This document shows positions 25,737-38,889 of a DNA stretch of 64,000 nucleotides, piece after piece. The position numbers and the translations under genes are program-made. Under the pieces are notes generated by a model. The model saw nothing but the letters and a program-made list of their open reading frames with translations. It had not been told where the DNA came from and did not search any database. Every line of letters starts with the position of its first letter. Position 1 is the stretch's first letter. Source of the DNA: Alisma plantago-aquatica (lineage: Eukaryota > Streptophyta > Magnoliopsida > Alismatales > Alismataceae); contig OY856413.1 in assembly GCA_963693085.1 (NCBI GenBank), positions 539,356,879 to 539,420,878 on the forward strand, written 5' to 3'.

Positions 25737-27969
25737 CATGTCCATGGACACACTTATACATGACACATGGAAAGTCTTATAGACACCTCATACTAGAACC
25801 CTTCTTTATAAAGCCATGTCTACCCCTTCCCACCTCCCAATCCAAGAAGCTATCCTCTCCTTATCTTTCCTCCAGCTTAGAGCATTGTTCCTACTCTATT
25901 TGTCATGAAGGTGATGTCCCATAGTAAAAGAGAGTGCTTACCTTGGTGAAGAAGGCTCCTACGGTTCCAAATTTTCTCTATTTAGGGTTTCTAAAGCTCC
26001 TTCTTGGTGATTTCGACCAAAACTAGTAAGATTCCTCCTTTCCTTCCCTATTTTCATGTTGTTAGTCTTCCTCCCACCTTCATACAGGTTGGAACTATGT
26101 CCTTCAATAATGAAACCCTACCTAGAGACTTAAACACCTCATCTCCACATTCTTTTGCTAGGGTTTTTCACCTGTAAAGTGGAGAATGTACTTCTTGCTC
26201 GAGATAGGAGTTTTGTTGGAGAAACTAGCCTCTCTAGCTTAGTAACCTTTTTCTTGAACTTGTCCACCTTCCTATAGGTGAGTTTTGTTAACTCCCTTCT
26301 CATATATTTCTTATTAGATGCTTAAAACGCATGCTTCTATTTTTAAAATCGATGATGTCCATCTCTATTTACCATTTTCTTCTAGGGTTTTGATTTCTTG
26401 CTGTTTTACCTTCTCTAGAAGATCTAGTTTGGTTACCTATGCAACTTCAAACCTGATCTTGGGTCAAATGGTGTTTTCTCCCTCTCCCTCTTACTTCAAT
26501 TATCTCGATCAGTTTGATGATGTGGCAATTTCCTATTGGTCATCATTGAAAAATTCATATCTTCTAATCTGATTATCCAAATTTGACAAATAAATATGTT
26601 ATGGAATTCAAAAATTAATACCTATCTAATAAAAATATTTTGAAGGTATGATTTCGTGGTTTGATGAAGGGTGATTTTTGTAAAATGAATTTAATGCTTA
26701 AAATCCATTAAAAAATACATCTTAATCATCATAACTCCAAAATTAACATAAAAATATTTTTCTTAATAATTAGAACCTAATAAATTAATTGGTAATATTT
26801 TCATAATCTAAATATGAGTTTTGATAAAAAGGTCTAAAATTAGGATTTCTATACATGAATGTGCATTATGTACTCTAATACATGTTCATACATTGAAAAT
26901 AGGCAAAGAGGAACTTGGACTCAATTAACGTGGTGAAAGTTAGTAATGGATATTATTATGAGAGGTATTTGCAATACCTCTTTATGTATGTGCATATATA
27001 ACCCTTTAGTTGGGATACTTGTGAACCAACCTTACTTTCCCTAATGAGGCTTTACTAAACCCAGTTTCCTCTACTCATGAATCTTTTGATGTACTTGCCT
27101 CAAAATTAGTATTGATGTTTTATTTCATGGGTCTTGGAACCCCACTACCATATTGCAATTATATCACTATTTATCTTGCCAATTTACTACTTTTAATGCA
27201 TGATGGTTTATTTGACTATTTAACTATAGTAATGGTACTTATGTACAACCACCCACAGTAGGGCCTGTGTTAATTTGCCCTGGGGAACTTCTTATTCTCC
27301 CCCTTATAAAAATATGTGTAGGTGACTGGGAAAGTATTAATTCTCCCCTCACATATAGGTTGAGGTCTAGTAGGTGCCTCAACCCTGCTTAATTAATGTA
27401 GTCCAATATTGATCATTCATGCAATGCATTATTATTTGTTGGTTTTTGGCAAGAATCTATTTTTTATATGCCTCATCCTATTGGCCCTCTCATCATGTAA
27501 TGAATCCATATATCTATCTTTTTATGTTATCATTATCTTTTGTACTTTTTCAATATTTTGACACATACCTTATTTCCTTTCTCTTTTGTTGGGTGCTCTC
27601 CCAACCATCCAGGTTAGGACAAGCTGTTGAGTTGAATCAGGAGAACATAGCTTTGGGCATGGATCTAGGACTTGGAGATGTTGCCTCTGGAGATAAGATA
27701 TGAAGTAGTTTAGACTTCGCTCTATCTATATCCTTTTTGTTGTATCTTGTTCTAAACCCTAATGGGAGATTTTGATGTACTTGTGTAATCTTTTATGAAA
27801 GTTGAATATACTCAGTTATTTTATTCCGCTACTACACTTTGATCTTTTTCATACCATTATAATAAATTTGGAAAATTTATACCTATTCCAAGATAACTTT
27901 GAGTGTGTTTGGAATGGATGTTAATTCTTCAAATTAATTTTAGTAAGGGGGTGATCCCGCCTCCTTACA
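25737..27969 (+). mobile_element. L1 LTR, 3' portion
   Basis: It begins with CATGTCCATGG immediately after the Athila 3' LTR and ends CTCCTTACA before a Met-tRNA primer site. It matches 30970-33183 throughout. Its 5' portion is 52812-53710 on the minus strand; the two sum to about 3.1 kb. The Athila element therefore inserted into this LTR. The ORFs at 26318-26572 and 27419-27703 recur in all LTR copies with different breaks and are not genes. Confidence 0.87.
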
Positions 27970-27972
27970 GCA

Positions 27973-27984
27973 TGGTATCAGAGC
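27973..27984 (+). promoter_or_regulatory. Primer binding site, Met-tRNA type
   Basis: TGGTATCAGAGC matches the plant initiator-Met-tRNA primer consensus exactly, three bases after the LTR's CA. The copy at 33187-33198 reads TGGTGTCAGAGC, one transition different. Confidence 0.85.
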
Positions 27985-29879
27985 CCATGGCTGTTGGAAT
28001 CTGACTATTTGAATTTTGTATCTCTAGTTAGAATACTTGTCTTACCTTTAAGTGACATGTTTTCCATAGAGTTGATCAGTAGATGATGAAGGGTTGATTT
28101 AGGATCCTATAGTTTCACATTAGAATATTGCTGAATAGATCCCTAAAATACTTACAACTAAAAGATGCATAAGTAACCATAGTAACTTGAGGTTGTTTAG
28201 CTTGGCCTTTAGATAGCTACAAGGACATGAAGTTGAAAGCAAAGGTGTCTAGAAAGAATCAAGTTTTAGGGGCTGGAAAGATTTTCCTCCGTACCACTCT
28301 CTTGGTTTACGATGACTCACAAATCCACATGATACCGGCCTGGCCTGAGCTGACATGAATTGTTTGAAATTGCATGCTTTTAGGCAATAATAGCCTTAAA
28401 CATCTATATGATTTATCTTTAGGGACCCTAATATGTTGAACTTGTCTCCCATGTGTAATGACTTGTTTGCAAATGGATACCCAATATAGTTCCCTTATGA
28501 CCCATAGAACCACATGTTTGGATAGTTATCCCTAGAACCTGAACTTTTAAGTTTGGTGTTTAGTAAGCAATCAGAGTGCGTAGTGAAGCGTGATGGATCT
28601 TGTATATGTTTAGTTAGACTCACCCTTTTACCTCTAGATTAGTTTGGCTTGGTAGGTCAAACCTTTTGAGGGGTGGAAAGTAGTTGGTTTGATGATGTTT
28701 GGGGAATTAGATTTTTAGGATGAAATCCTTTTTAAGGAAATGGAGTCATGTAACATACTGCAATCTAGCTACTCTGACTTTAGAAACCCTAACTCCATAA
28801 TTAGGAAGTTAGTGTGCTTGAATCCTTAGTTTTGATTAAACAAGTTATAGTTGTAACCACATGTTTCTTGGTATCCAAAAGAACATATAACGATCATCTA
28901 ATGAATAGTTCATATGTCTGAACCCTAATGAATATCTAATGCACATAATAAGAGTAATTCATATTTTAACACTAATAGTGGATAAGCATGATGTTGACCA
29001 TGCCATAAACCAATAAACCCTAATGATAGGATGGGTGAGGTAATTATAATATAACCTTTGACTTAATGCATCCTAAGAAGGTATAGGTAAAGAATAATGA
29101 TCATGTTGACCTAAACCCTAAGTTGTAATCATCTAACCTTAACCTATACATCCTTAATGACATTCATGATACATTAGTGTCACTAGGTGTCATAATTAGA
29201 TTACATACATTAATACACATAAATCATAGACAAACCAGGTCATCAATATTAAATGCATATCACCTTGTTCTCTAATACACATCTAATCAATCACCTAATG
29301 ACTTAATATGTGAATCAAATAATTAATATGTAATATGTCCCACCTTGATCCTTAAAATATGTATAATGACTTAAATATGAATAAGAAGTAATTGATTCAC
29401 ACAAATGTTCATAATCAATAATAAGAAATGAATAAATATGAGAGAATGATTAATGATGACATTAATGTGAGCAAGAACGGTAAAGTAACAATGCCTAATA
29501 TACAAATAAGTAATTAATGTGACATTATTTGAATTAATTGTAACAAATTGGATAAAGTGTCCTATTTCATACAAAATAATCTGATACAATTGATAATAGA
29601 GTCTAAATCCTAATTATTAAAGATAATGGTTAGATATAAAAATGCATATTAGGATAATTTAATATAACTCTAGTTGTGCTAAAATTCCTAATGAGATAAA
29701 TAAGAAATATATTGGGTTTGTGCATAATAATGAAATAGGACTCTTTTGGAAACAAAGTAAATATGACATGACACAATTAAAAGAATAATAATGATAATGT
29801 GATATCCTAATGAATACAATTATAATAATCCAAAATTTTAAAAAAAAATCATAAAAGTGGAACCTTTAGGTGATCCATG

Positions 29880-30083
29880 AGAACCTGACCGATGTGGAGT
29901 TGACTGAGAAGATTCTAAACTCCCAAGTTAACCAATTGAAAAACAAGGAGTTTAAGTAAGTAAAAGTTTTGGTGGAAGTTTAATGGAAACAACCTGGGAG
30001 TTTAGTGGTGAGATGTTGCATACTCACACTTCTAACTATGCTTTAGATTTTGAGGATGAAAACTTATTTAAGGGGTGGAGTGA
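29880..30083 (+). pseudogene. Chromovirus-type pol C-terminal remnant
   Basis: The translated stretch contains NKEFK.VKVL followed, after a frame change, by TWEFSGEM and a FEDENLF end. This corresponds to the last part of gypsy integrases, where a VKVLW...ATWE pattern precedes the stop. It is broken by stops and one frameshift. The same remnant occurs at 40950-41160. It shows the L family descends from a coding chromovirus by internal deletion. Confidence 0.62.
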
Positions 30084-33000
30084 TGTAACATACCAAACCT
30101 TTTACATATTCTCTTTTTGGCCCTTTCCCAATATTTTCCTATCATTTCTATCCTTTTTGGCCTTGATGCTTAAATTGTGGAATTTATAGTGGTTTGGTGA
30201 ATATTTTTTCAATAATTATACCAATGGAAGGTTTTAAGCACATATACCTTGGTGAAATCTTATTTAAGGATCTAAAATGTAAAATCACCGCTTAAGTGGA
30301 ACAACGCTAAAAAATCCATGTTAGAATTGTAAGACCCCAAACCTTCCTTAATGTATTGAACACACTTAACTACCATAGTTAAGTACTCTAAACCTTAGTA
30401 TAACCTTGTGAGGTGTTTTGAAATCATTAGACAAGATTAAGTTTCAAGTTTGGTCCAATTTGGATGATATTTGTGCAAGTTATGCAGTTATATGCACATT
30501 TGGGATATTTAAACAATTTACCCAATTCATAGGTTTTCTTTGTAAATTTTCACACACATTATAATCTTTAGATATTCCATTAACATGCTAAAGTTTTTTA
30601 ACCATGGGGCACCTATTCACACCTTGGTTTGAAGGTGTTTCTTTCCAAGGGCATTTTAGGGATTTCCTTTTTATAAATGAGCTTATATTTAGAAGCTATC
30701 AACCAATGGGGATATTTCTTTGATTGGAGGTCAGTTGGGATGGCCTATAAGTGTCCATAAACTGACATTTGATATTCAATAAGCCTCTATGATCTGTCCT
30801 CTTGCATGCCATGAAATCCCTATGCTAAGGACACATGGAAAGCTTCATGGACACCTCATGCTTGACTTCTTCCTTATCCGTAAAGGCTTGCATGTCCATG
30901 GGCACCCTTAGCATAGAATACATGGTAAGTAACTTGACACCTTGCGCTTGAATTCTTCCTTATCCATAAAGTCTTGCATGTCCATGGACACCCTTATACA
31001 TGACACATGGAAAGTCTTATAGACATCTCATACTTGACCCCTTCTTTATAAAGCCATGTCTACCCCTTCCCACCTCCCAATCCAAGAAGAAATCATCTGC
31101 TTATCTTTCCACCAGCTTAGAGCATTGTTCCTACTCTATTTGTCAACAAAGGTTCTATCCCAAGGTAAAAGAGAGTGCTTACCTTGGTGAAGAAGGCTCC
31201 TATGGTTCCACATTTACTCTATTTAGAGTTTTTAAAGCTCCGTCTTGGTGATTTCAACCAAAACTAGTAAGCTTCCTCTTTCCTTCCATATTTTCATGTT
31301 GTTAGTCTTCCTCCCATCTTATTACAGGTTTAAACCATGGCCTGAAATGGGGAAACCCCACCTAGAGCCTTAAACACCTCATCTTCATTTTCTTTTGCTA
31401 GGGTTTTTCACCTCTAAAGTGGAGAAGGTACTTCTTTCTCGAGATAGGAGCTTTGTTGGAAAAACCATCCTCTCTAGCTTGGTAACCTTTCTTATTGAAC
31501 CTTTCCACCATCCCAGAGGTGAGTTTTGTTAACCCCCTTCTCATATATTGCTTACTGCATGCTTCTATGATTAAAATCGATGATCTCCATCTCTATTTAC
31601 CATTTTCTTCTAGGGTTTTGGTTTCTTGCTATTTTACCCTCTCTAGAAGATCTAGTTTGGTTACCTATGCAACTCCAAAATTGATCTTGGGTCAAATGGT
31701 GTTTTCTCCCTCTACCTCTCTCTTCAATTATCTCGATGGGTTTGATGATGAGGCAATTTCCTATTGGTCAATATTGAAAATTTCATATCTTCTAATCAGG
31801 TTATCCAAATTTGACAAATAAATATGTTTTAAAATTAAAAAATTAATACATATCTAATAAATATATTTTCAAGGTCTGATTTCGAGGTTTGACAAAGGGT
31901 GATTTTTGTAAAATGAATTTAATGCTTAAAATCCATAAAAAAATACATCTTAATCATCATAACTCCAAAATTAACATAAAAATATGTTTTCTTAATAAGG
32001 AGAACCTAATAAGTTCATTGGTGATATTTTCATAATCCAAATCTAAGTTTTTCTAAAAAATTCTAAAATTAGGGTTTCTATATATTAATGTGCATTATGT
32101 ACTCTAATACATGTTAATACATTGAAAATAGGCAAAGAGGAACTTGGACTCAATTAAAGTGGTGAAAGTTAGTAATTGATATTAGTATAAGAGGTATGTG
32201 CAATCCCTATTTATGTATGTGCATATCTATCCCTTTAGTTGGGATACTTGTGAACCAACCATACTTTCCCTAATGAGGCTTTATTGAACTCGGTTTCCTC
32301 TACTCATGAGTCTTTTGATGTAGTTGCCTCAAAATTAGTATTGATGTTTTATTTCATGGGTCTTGGAACCCCACTACCATATTACAATTATATGACTATT
32401 TATCTTTCCAATTTACTACTTCTTACGCATGATGGTTTATTTGACTATTTAGCTATGGTAATGGTACTTATGTACATCCACCCATAGTAGGGCATGTGTT
32501 AATTCACCCTAGGGAACATCTTATTCTCCCCCTTATAAAAATATGTGTAGGTGACTGGGAATGTATTAATTCTCCCCTCACCTATAGGTTTAGTTCTGAT
32601 AGGTGCCTCAACCCTACTTAATTAATGTAGTCCAATATTGATCATTCATGCACTTCATTATTATTTGTTGGTTTTTGGCAAGAATCTATTTTTATATGCC
32701 TCATCCTCTTGGCCCTCTCATCATGTAATGAATCCATATAGCTATGCTTCAGTGTTATTGTTATCATTTATACTTGTTCAATATTTTGACACATACCTTG
32801 TTTCCTTTCCCTTTTGATGGGTGCTCTCCCAACCACCCAGGTTAGGAAAAGCTGTTGAGTTGAATCGGGAGAACATAGCTTTGGACATGGACCTAGGACT
32901 TGGAGATGTTGCTCCAGAGACAAGATTTGAAGTAGTTCATACTTCCCTCTATCTATATCATTTTTGGTGTATCTTGTTGTAAACCCTAATGGGAGATTTT

Positions 33001-33183
33001 GATGTACTTGTGTAATCTTTTATGAAAGTTGAACATACTCAGTTATTTTTATTCCGTTGCTGGCATACCATTATAATAAATTTGGAAAATTTATATCTAT
33101 TCCAACAGACATTTGAGTTTGTTTGGAATGGATGTTAATTCTTAAAATTAATTTTAGTAAGGGGGTGATCCCCCCTCCTTACA
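30084..33183 (+). mobile_element. L2 LTR, complete
   Basis: This is the only uninterrupted LTR of the composite: TGTAACATACC at 30084 to CTCCTTACA at 33183, 3100 bases, preceded by a purine tract and followed by a primer site. It served as reference for the broken L1 and L3. A GCACC block near 30600 and the region to about 30790 align with the 5' part of the long-LTR family at 1024-12420. The ORFs inside it (31000-31251, 31495-31821, 32284-32487) are not conserved as frames. Confidence 0.88.
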
Positions 33184-34766
33184 ACATGGTGTCAGAGCCC
33201 ATGGTAGTTGGAATCTGACTATTTCAATTTTGTCTCCCTAGTTAGAATACTTGACTTACCTTTAAGTGACATGTTTTCCCTAGAGTTGATCAATAGATGA
33301 TGAAGGGTTGATTTAGGATCCTATAGTTTCACATAAGAATAATGATGAATAGATCCCTAAAATACTTATAACTAAAAGATGCATAAGTAACCATAGTAAC
33401 TTGAGGTTGTTTAGATTGGCCTTTAGGCAGCTACTAGGACATGAAATTGAAAGCAAAGGTGCCTAGAAAGGATTAGGGTTCAGGGGCTGGAAAGATTTTC
33501 CTCCGCACCACTATCTTGGTTTATGAGGACTCCCAAATTCATATGATATCGGCCTGGCCTGAGCTGATATGAATTGTCTGAAATAGCATGCTTTTAGGCA
33601 ATAGTAGCGTTAGACATCTATATGATTTATCTTTAGGGACCCTAATATGTTGAACTAGTCTACCAAGTGTACTGACTTGTTTGAGGATGGATACCCAATA
33701 TAGTTCCCTTATAACCCATAAAACCACATGTTTGGATAGTTATCCCTAGAACCTAGACTTTCAAGTTTGGTGTTTAGTAAGCAATCAGAGTGCGTAGTGA
33801 AGCGTGATTGATCTTGTATATGGTTTAGTTAGACTCACCCTTTCACCTCTAGATTAGTTTGGCTTGGTAGGTCAAACCTTTTAAGTGGTGGAGAGTAGTT
33901 GGTTTGATGAAGTTTGGGTAGTTAGATTTTGAGGATGAAATCCTTTTTAAGGAAATGGAGTCATGTAATATACTAAAATCTAGCTACTATGATTTTAGAA
34001 ACCCTAACTCCCTAATTTAAAAGTTAGTGTGCTTGAATCCTTAGTTTTGACCAAACACGTTATAATTGTAACCACATGTTTCTTGGTATCTAAAAGAACA
34101 TATAATAGTCATCTAATGAATAGTTCATATGTTTGAACCCTAATGAATATCTAATGCACATAATAAGAGTAACTCATATTTTAATACTAATACTGGAGAA
34201 GGATGATGTTGACCATGTCATAAACCAAGAAGCCCTAATGATATGATGGAAAGGGTAATTGTAATCTGACCTTTGACTTAATGCATCCTAAGAAGGTATA
34301 GGTGAAGAATAATGATCATGTTGACCTAAACCCTAAGTTGTAATCATCTAACCTTAACCTATACCCCCTTAATGACATTCATGATACATTAGTGTCACTA
34401 GGTGTCATAGTTAGATAACATACTTTAATACACACAAATCATAGATTAATTAGGTCATCAATATGAAATGCATATCACCTTTTCTCTAATGCACACCTAA
34501 TTAATCACCTAATGACTTAGTATGTGAATTAAATCATTAATATGTAATATGTCCCACCTTGATCATTAAAATATATATAATGACTTCAATATGGATAAGA
34601 AGTAATTGATTCACACAAATGTTCATAATCAATAATAAGAAGTGAATAAATATGAGAGAATGATTAATGATGACATCAATGTGACCAATAACGGTAAAGT
34701 AGAAATGTATAATATACAAAGAAGTAATTAATGTGACATTATTTGGATTAATTGAAGCAAATTGGA

Positions 34767-34777
34767 TAAAGTGTCCT
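34767..34777. repeat. LINE target-site duplication, 3' side
   Basis: TAAAGTGTCCT is identical to 40634-40644 on the other side of the LINE. Confidence 0.88.
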
Positions 34778-34861
34778 GTTTTTTTTGGGGGGGGGAACAT
34801 ACCAAACGGTAGCTAAAAATTACACACTGTCTGAGAACGGGATGAAAGGTCTATTGAAAAC

Positions 34862-37800
34862 CTAAATATCTTCATGGTAAGATGGAAGAAGGGTGGCTGG
34901 GCAGGTAGCCCATGAGCATGAGTTGTCCGGTTGTTTTAGGCATTGCTTAGCTAGCCAGTCTGCTAGCTTGTTCTGGCATCTTCACTGAAATGCCACCTTG
35001 AAGAGCGGATGTTCTTCACATAGGAGTTGGATGGCCTTGGTTAGGAGGGCATATTTTGGTGGGGGTACATCAAGGCCCTTGATCCAGTTCATGGCATTCC
35101 ATGAGTTTGTGATCAGGATTCTAGAGTTAAGACCTTAATGTTTTGCATATAGTAGAGCTTCTCTGATGGCCATCCGTTCTCCTCCCATTGGGTCTGTGTC
35201 GGGAGAGCGTTGAGTTTGGGCGTGGAGGCAGGCATCTTGTAGGTCTCTAACGATCAGGCTTGTAGCTCGTATACCTTCAACTTTGTTCAGAGTCGTATCC
35301 ACATGTATTATGAAGGAATTAGGAGTAATGGAAAAGCTTGTGGTGCTCGGGGGTGACACTGAGGGAGGTGTCGGTGGGGTATTAAAGGCCTGGGCCACTG
35401 TGATTATCGCCGCTCTGCAATGAGTGATGATCACCGAGGGAGGTAAAGATTTGTGGTCAAAGATGTGGAGATTCCAGTTTTTCCATAGCCACCAACAAGC
35501 TGTTGCAAAGAAAACTCCCCAACTGGGTATCCTGCTAAGGGCCTTCAAGTTATATGAGATCCAATCCTTAGTGGAGTTGAGATTGAAGAAGTGTGTTGCA
35601 TCAGGAGGCAATAGTTGGATCCACACTGCCTTCTCCTGCAGACAATCTCTTATGGCATGGATAGTATCCTCTAGAGGACATTGGCACCACATGCAGGATG
35701 AGTCTTGTGTTAGGTGGCGTCTGACCCTTAGCTCATTAGTGAGAAGCCTATCATGGTGGAGTAGCGACAGGGTGGTTTTAATTTGTTGTTGAGTCTTCAA
35801 ACCCCAGATAGAGTTGTAGTAGTCTATGCTGGCTGTTTCGATGAAGTTCATGATGATCTTGTAAGCTGAGTTGGAGGAGAAAGCACCGTCTATAGAGGGT
35901 AGACATAATATTCTATCTTCCCAATAAGATTGACTCGGTGGTGGCATGAGGGAAATGGCTCGTGTTGATGATTCGTCAAACTAGAAATTGATAAAGCTCG
36001 TGTCCCATTCTCCAGAGTTAGATACGAGGCATGACACTGTCATGTCTCTTAGATCTTCCGAGATTGTGGGATCTGTATTAAGGGTAGGGGCAGCCCCATC
36101 TCCGACCCAAAGGTCTATCAAGACATTCATTTTGTCGCTAGAAATAGCAGTCATAGACGAATTGTTCAAAATGAGAGGGAAAAGCATTTTGATCGCCCTC
36201 TAGGTGTGTGTGCCATATGTGGTTTCAGTGCTTTGCTTGCCATATTTGGTATGCATAAGTTGTATCCAGGGTGTCGGGCCTTGCTAAATGTACTCCCAAG
36301 TGATCTTTGCTAATAGAGCTTTGTTGGAACCTACTGCTGTTCTCACTCCGAGGCCACCTCTGTGTAGAGGTTTGGTAATGTGCCTCCAGGAAACCAGGTT
36401 CAATTTCTTGGTGTTCTTTGTTCCTCTCCATATGAAGTTATGAATCATTTGGTAAATTCTATCTAAAGTAGAGACAGGTAACAAAGTGGATTGAATTGTG
36501 TAGCATGATTGGGAAGATAGTATAGATTTTGCCAAATTGACTCTGCCTGCCAAGGAAAGAAATTTGTTCTGCCAGCTATTAAACTGTGAGAAGATCTTGT
36601 CTATAAGATATTGATAATGGTCCTTGCTTTTCCTCTTATGGATGATCGGAATGCCTAAGTGTCTTCCCAGGTCATAGGTTTCTTTGATATCTAGTGCTCT
36701 ACTGACCTCCGCTCTTATGTGCCTTGGGGTGTTTGAAGAGAAGAAAATTGAGGATTTCCCATGGGAAAGTACCTGTCCTGAAGCTTGGATGAAGCGGTAG
36801 GGGCACCGGTTGATAGTGTTTTCCTGGCAAACAGAGGCTTCACCAAAGAGTATGATGTCATCCGCAAAGCTAACGTGGGTGAAGGTGAGCTTTTGTCTAG
36901 TTAAATGAACATGTTTCCAGTGGCCTAGAGAAGTTTATTCTTCGATCAGTTGGCTTAAATGCTCGAGATAAAGGAGGAAGAGGTATGGAGAGAGGGGATC
37001 TCCTTGCTTCACTCCACAGGTCAGTTTGAAGGAGCCTATTTCCTCTCCATTCCAGAGAACTGAGGTCATGCCTGAGGTAATGATCTGCATGATTATATGT
37101 GCAAGGCTGCTAGGAATTTGTGTACTGGAGAGAGTATTTGTGATGAAGGGCCAACGAAGCTGGTCGAAAGTGTTCATAAGATCGATCTTGATGGAATAGT
37201 AGTACTTTTGATTCTATTTAGATTCGAGGGAATGGATGATCTCTTAGACAAGTACTATATTGTCTCCAATTTTTCAGTCAGGGACAAAGCTGGATCGGTA
37301 AGGTGAGATCCAGGATGAAAGGTATGGCTTCAGTCTGTTGGTGATGACCTTGGACAGGAGTTTCAAGTAGACATTATTCAAGGAGATCGAGCATAGATGT
37401 GAGTAGGACTCCGGTTGCGACACTTTGGGGATGAGGATCAAGGTTGAGTTTGTGCTGCCTGGCTCGATGGAAAGCCCCACAAAGGGGCCTTGCATAAGAT
37501 CACAAATCTGCTGTTTGAGAATAGATCAATGATTTTGGATGAAAGATGCAGCTATACCATATGGTCCAGGAGCCTTCAGTGGTGCCATGGATTCAAGAGG
37601 CCTTTATATCGTCATTGTCTGGGGTCCGAGCCAGGGATTCTAAATCCTCCACGCTAGGTGGGGCAAAACTCCCGATAAAGGTGACACTAGTGTGACGACG
37701 CAGATCAGGCGACGTTTCTTGGTAGACGTTAGAGAAAAAGTACAAGATAAGGTTATTACGGTCCTCACCTTCTTCAATCCAATTGCTTTGGGAGTCCTTC

Positions 37801-38881
37801 AAGCGAGTGATCTTGTTCCTGCTCTATCTCATCTTGATGATTGAGTGGAAGTATTTCATATTGTTATCACCCAGCTTGACCCAAGAACAGCGAGCCTTTT
37901 GTTGCCAATCTAACTCTTCCCTCCTTAGGATCTCATCCAGTTGACATTGTAAATTCACGATGTTTTTTTCTAGGTTATAGTCGAAATTGAGGGCGAGTTG
38001 GAATTGGTTCCATTGATGTGTGTTTCCAATTCGATATTTTCTTCTTCTATCTTTTTTCTTCTTCTTCGCAACCCACGATGCTACCTTTTTCAGAAAGCTT
38101 GATCCTGCCTTGCCAAAAGAGGATTCGGGATCCCAGTTGCTATGAAGAAGAGGTCAAAGTCCTCTGTCTCAGACTAGCTGGCTGTTGTACCATGGAAGGG
38201 GCGTCTCTTGTGCTTTGAGTCGGCGTAGGTGACCAGTAATGGAGCATGGTCAGAGTTATTCCTTTCAAGAACCAAGACTGGAGTGGATGTTGTAAGGTAG
38301 AGCCAATGGCTATTGTCAAGATCTCTATCTAGCTTCTTGTGGAGGAGACCTCTCCTGAAGGTGGTACGGGGGCCGTTGGTGCTGAGATTATGGGGATTGC
38401 AAGAGGTTGCAGCCTCTATGAAGTCTCGGCTATTTGTCTTGTCAAAGGATCCACTGCTAAATTTCTCCAATTGGAACATGACCACATTAAAATCACCCAC
38501 CACAACACATGGCATGGTGATGTTAGAAGCAAGCAGGTTGAGATGGTGCTAGAGGAATTTCCTACTTCCCCTTGTGGTGCCTCCATACACAAAAGTACAA
38601 AGCAAGCTATTGTTTATGCGATAATGAATGAATTGCTTATGGGAGAGGAGAACTTCCAGGTAGGCATTCGTCTTCCATATGACCCAGATCCCACCGGAAA
38701 ATCCTACCGCTTCGACCCTATGAGAGTGTGGGAAGCCCATCTTCTTGATTATTGTGGTGGCTCTGTTTCCGCTTCAATGAGGTTCGTAGATTCCTACAAT
38801 AGAAATGTGATATCTATTGACTAGATTCTTCAAATTGTTCTGGGTATCGTCATCACAGATACCCTGAACATTCCAACTCAT
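34862..38881 (-). pseudogene. LINE ORF2: endonuclease, reverse transcriptase, RNase H
   Basis: It begins MSWNVQGI at 38881, the usual start of plant LINE ORF2. Domains in order: AP endonuclease-like with GDFN (38486-38497) and SDHAPL near 38240; reverse transcriptase with GVKQGDPLSPYLF from 37015 and an intact FADD catalytic box at 36857-36868; a zf-RVT segment with CMWCQCP (ORF 35135-35947); then an RNase H domain with HVDTTLN, a conserved Glu in GGERMAIREA, and a C-terminal N-LADWLA near 34940. Many stops and frameshifts break it. RNase H at the C-terminus is known in plant L1 lineages. Confidence 0.85.
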
Positions 38882-38889
38882 GACCTTCA

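Larger units (their letters stand above)
27970..30083 (+). mobile_element. L-family internal region 1
   Basis: 2.1 kb lies between L1 and L2. It opens with primer site TGGTATCAGAGC (27973-27984) and closes with a purine tract (30071-30082). Near 28246 a stretch (GTGTCTAGAAAG through GATTTTCCTCC) matches the start of the internal region of the 55058 element at 58561, showing common descent. Most of gag-pol is missing; only the C-terminal tail of pol is recognisable (29880-30083). A second purine-tract-plus-TGTAACATAC sequence occurs internally near 28720-28760, perhaps an old recombination scar. Confidence 0.8.

Noticed and set aside
27973..27984. tRNA-like match
   Set aside because: It is only a retroelement primer site; no cloverleaf can be formed around it. 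The same applies to 33187, 50822 and 58458.
31495..31821. 108-codon ORF that also appears at 21592-21891 (minus) and 26318-26572
   Set aside because: It recurs only because it lies in LTR copies; the frames have different lengths and breaks, which argues against a protein under selection.
35424..35792. Plus-strand ORF of 122 codons
   Set aside because: It lies opposite the LINE zf-RVT/RNase H coding strand and has no motif of its own.
38339..38824. Plus-strand ORF of 161 codons
   Set aside because: Antisense to the LINE endonuclease region, which shows clear GDFN and SDHAPL motifs on the minus strand.
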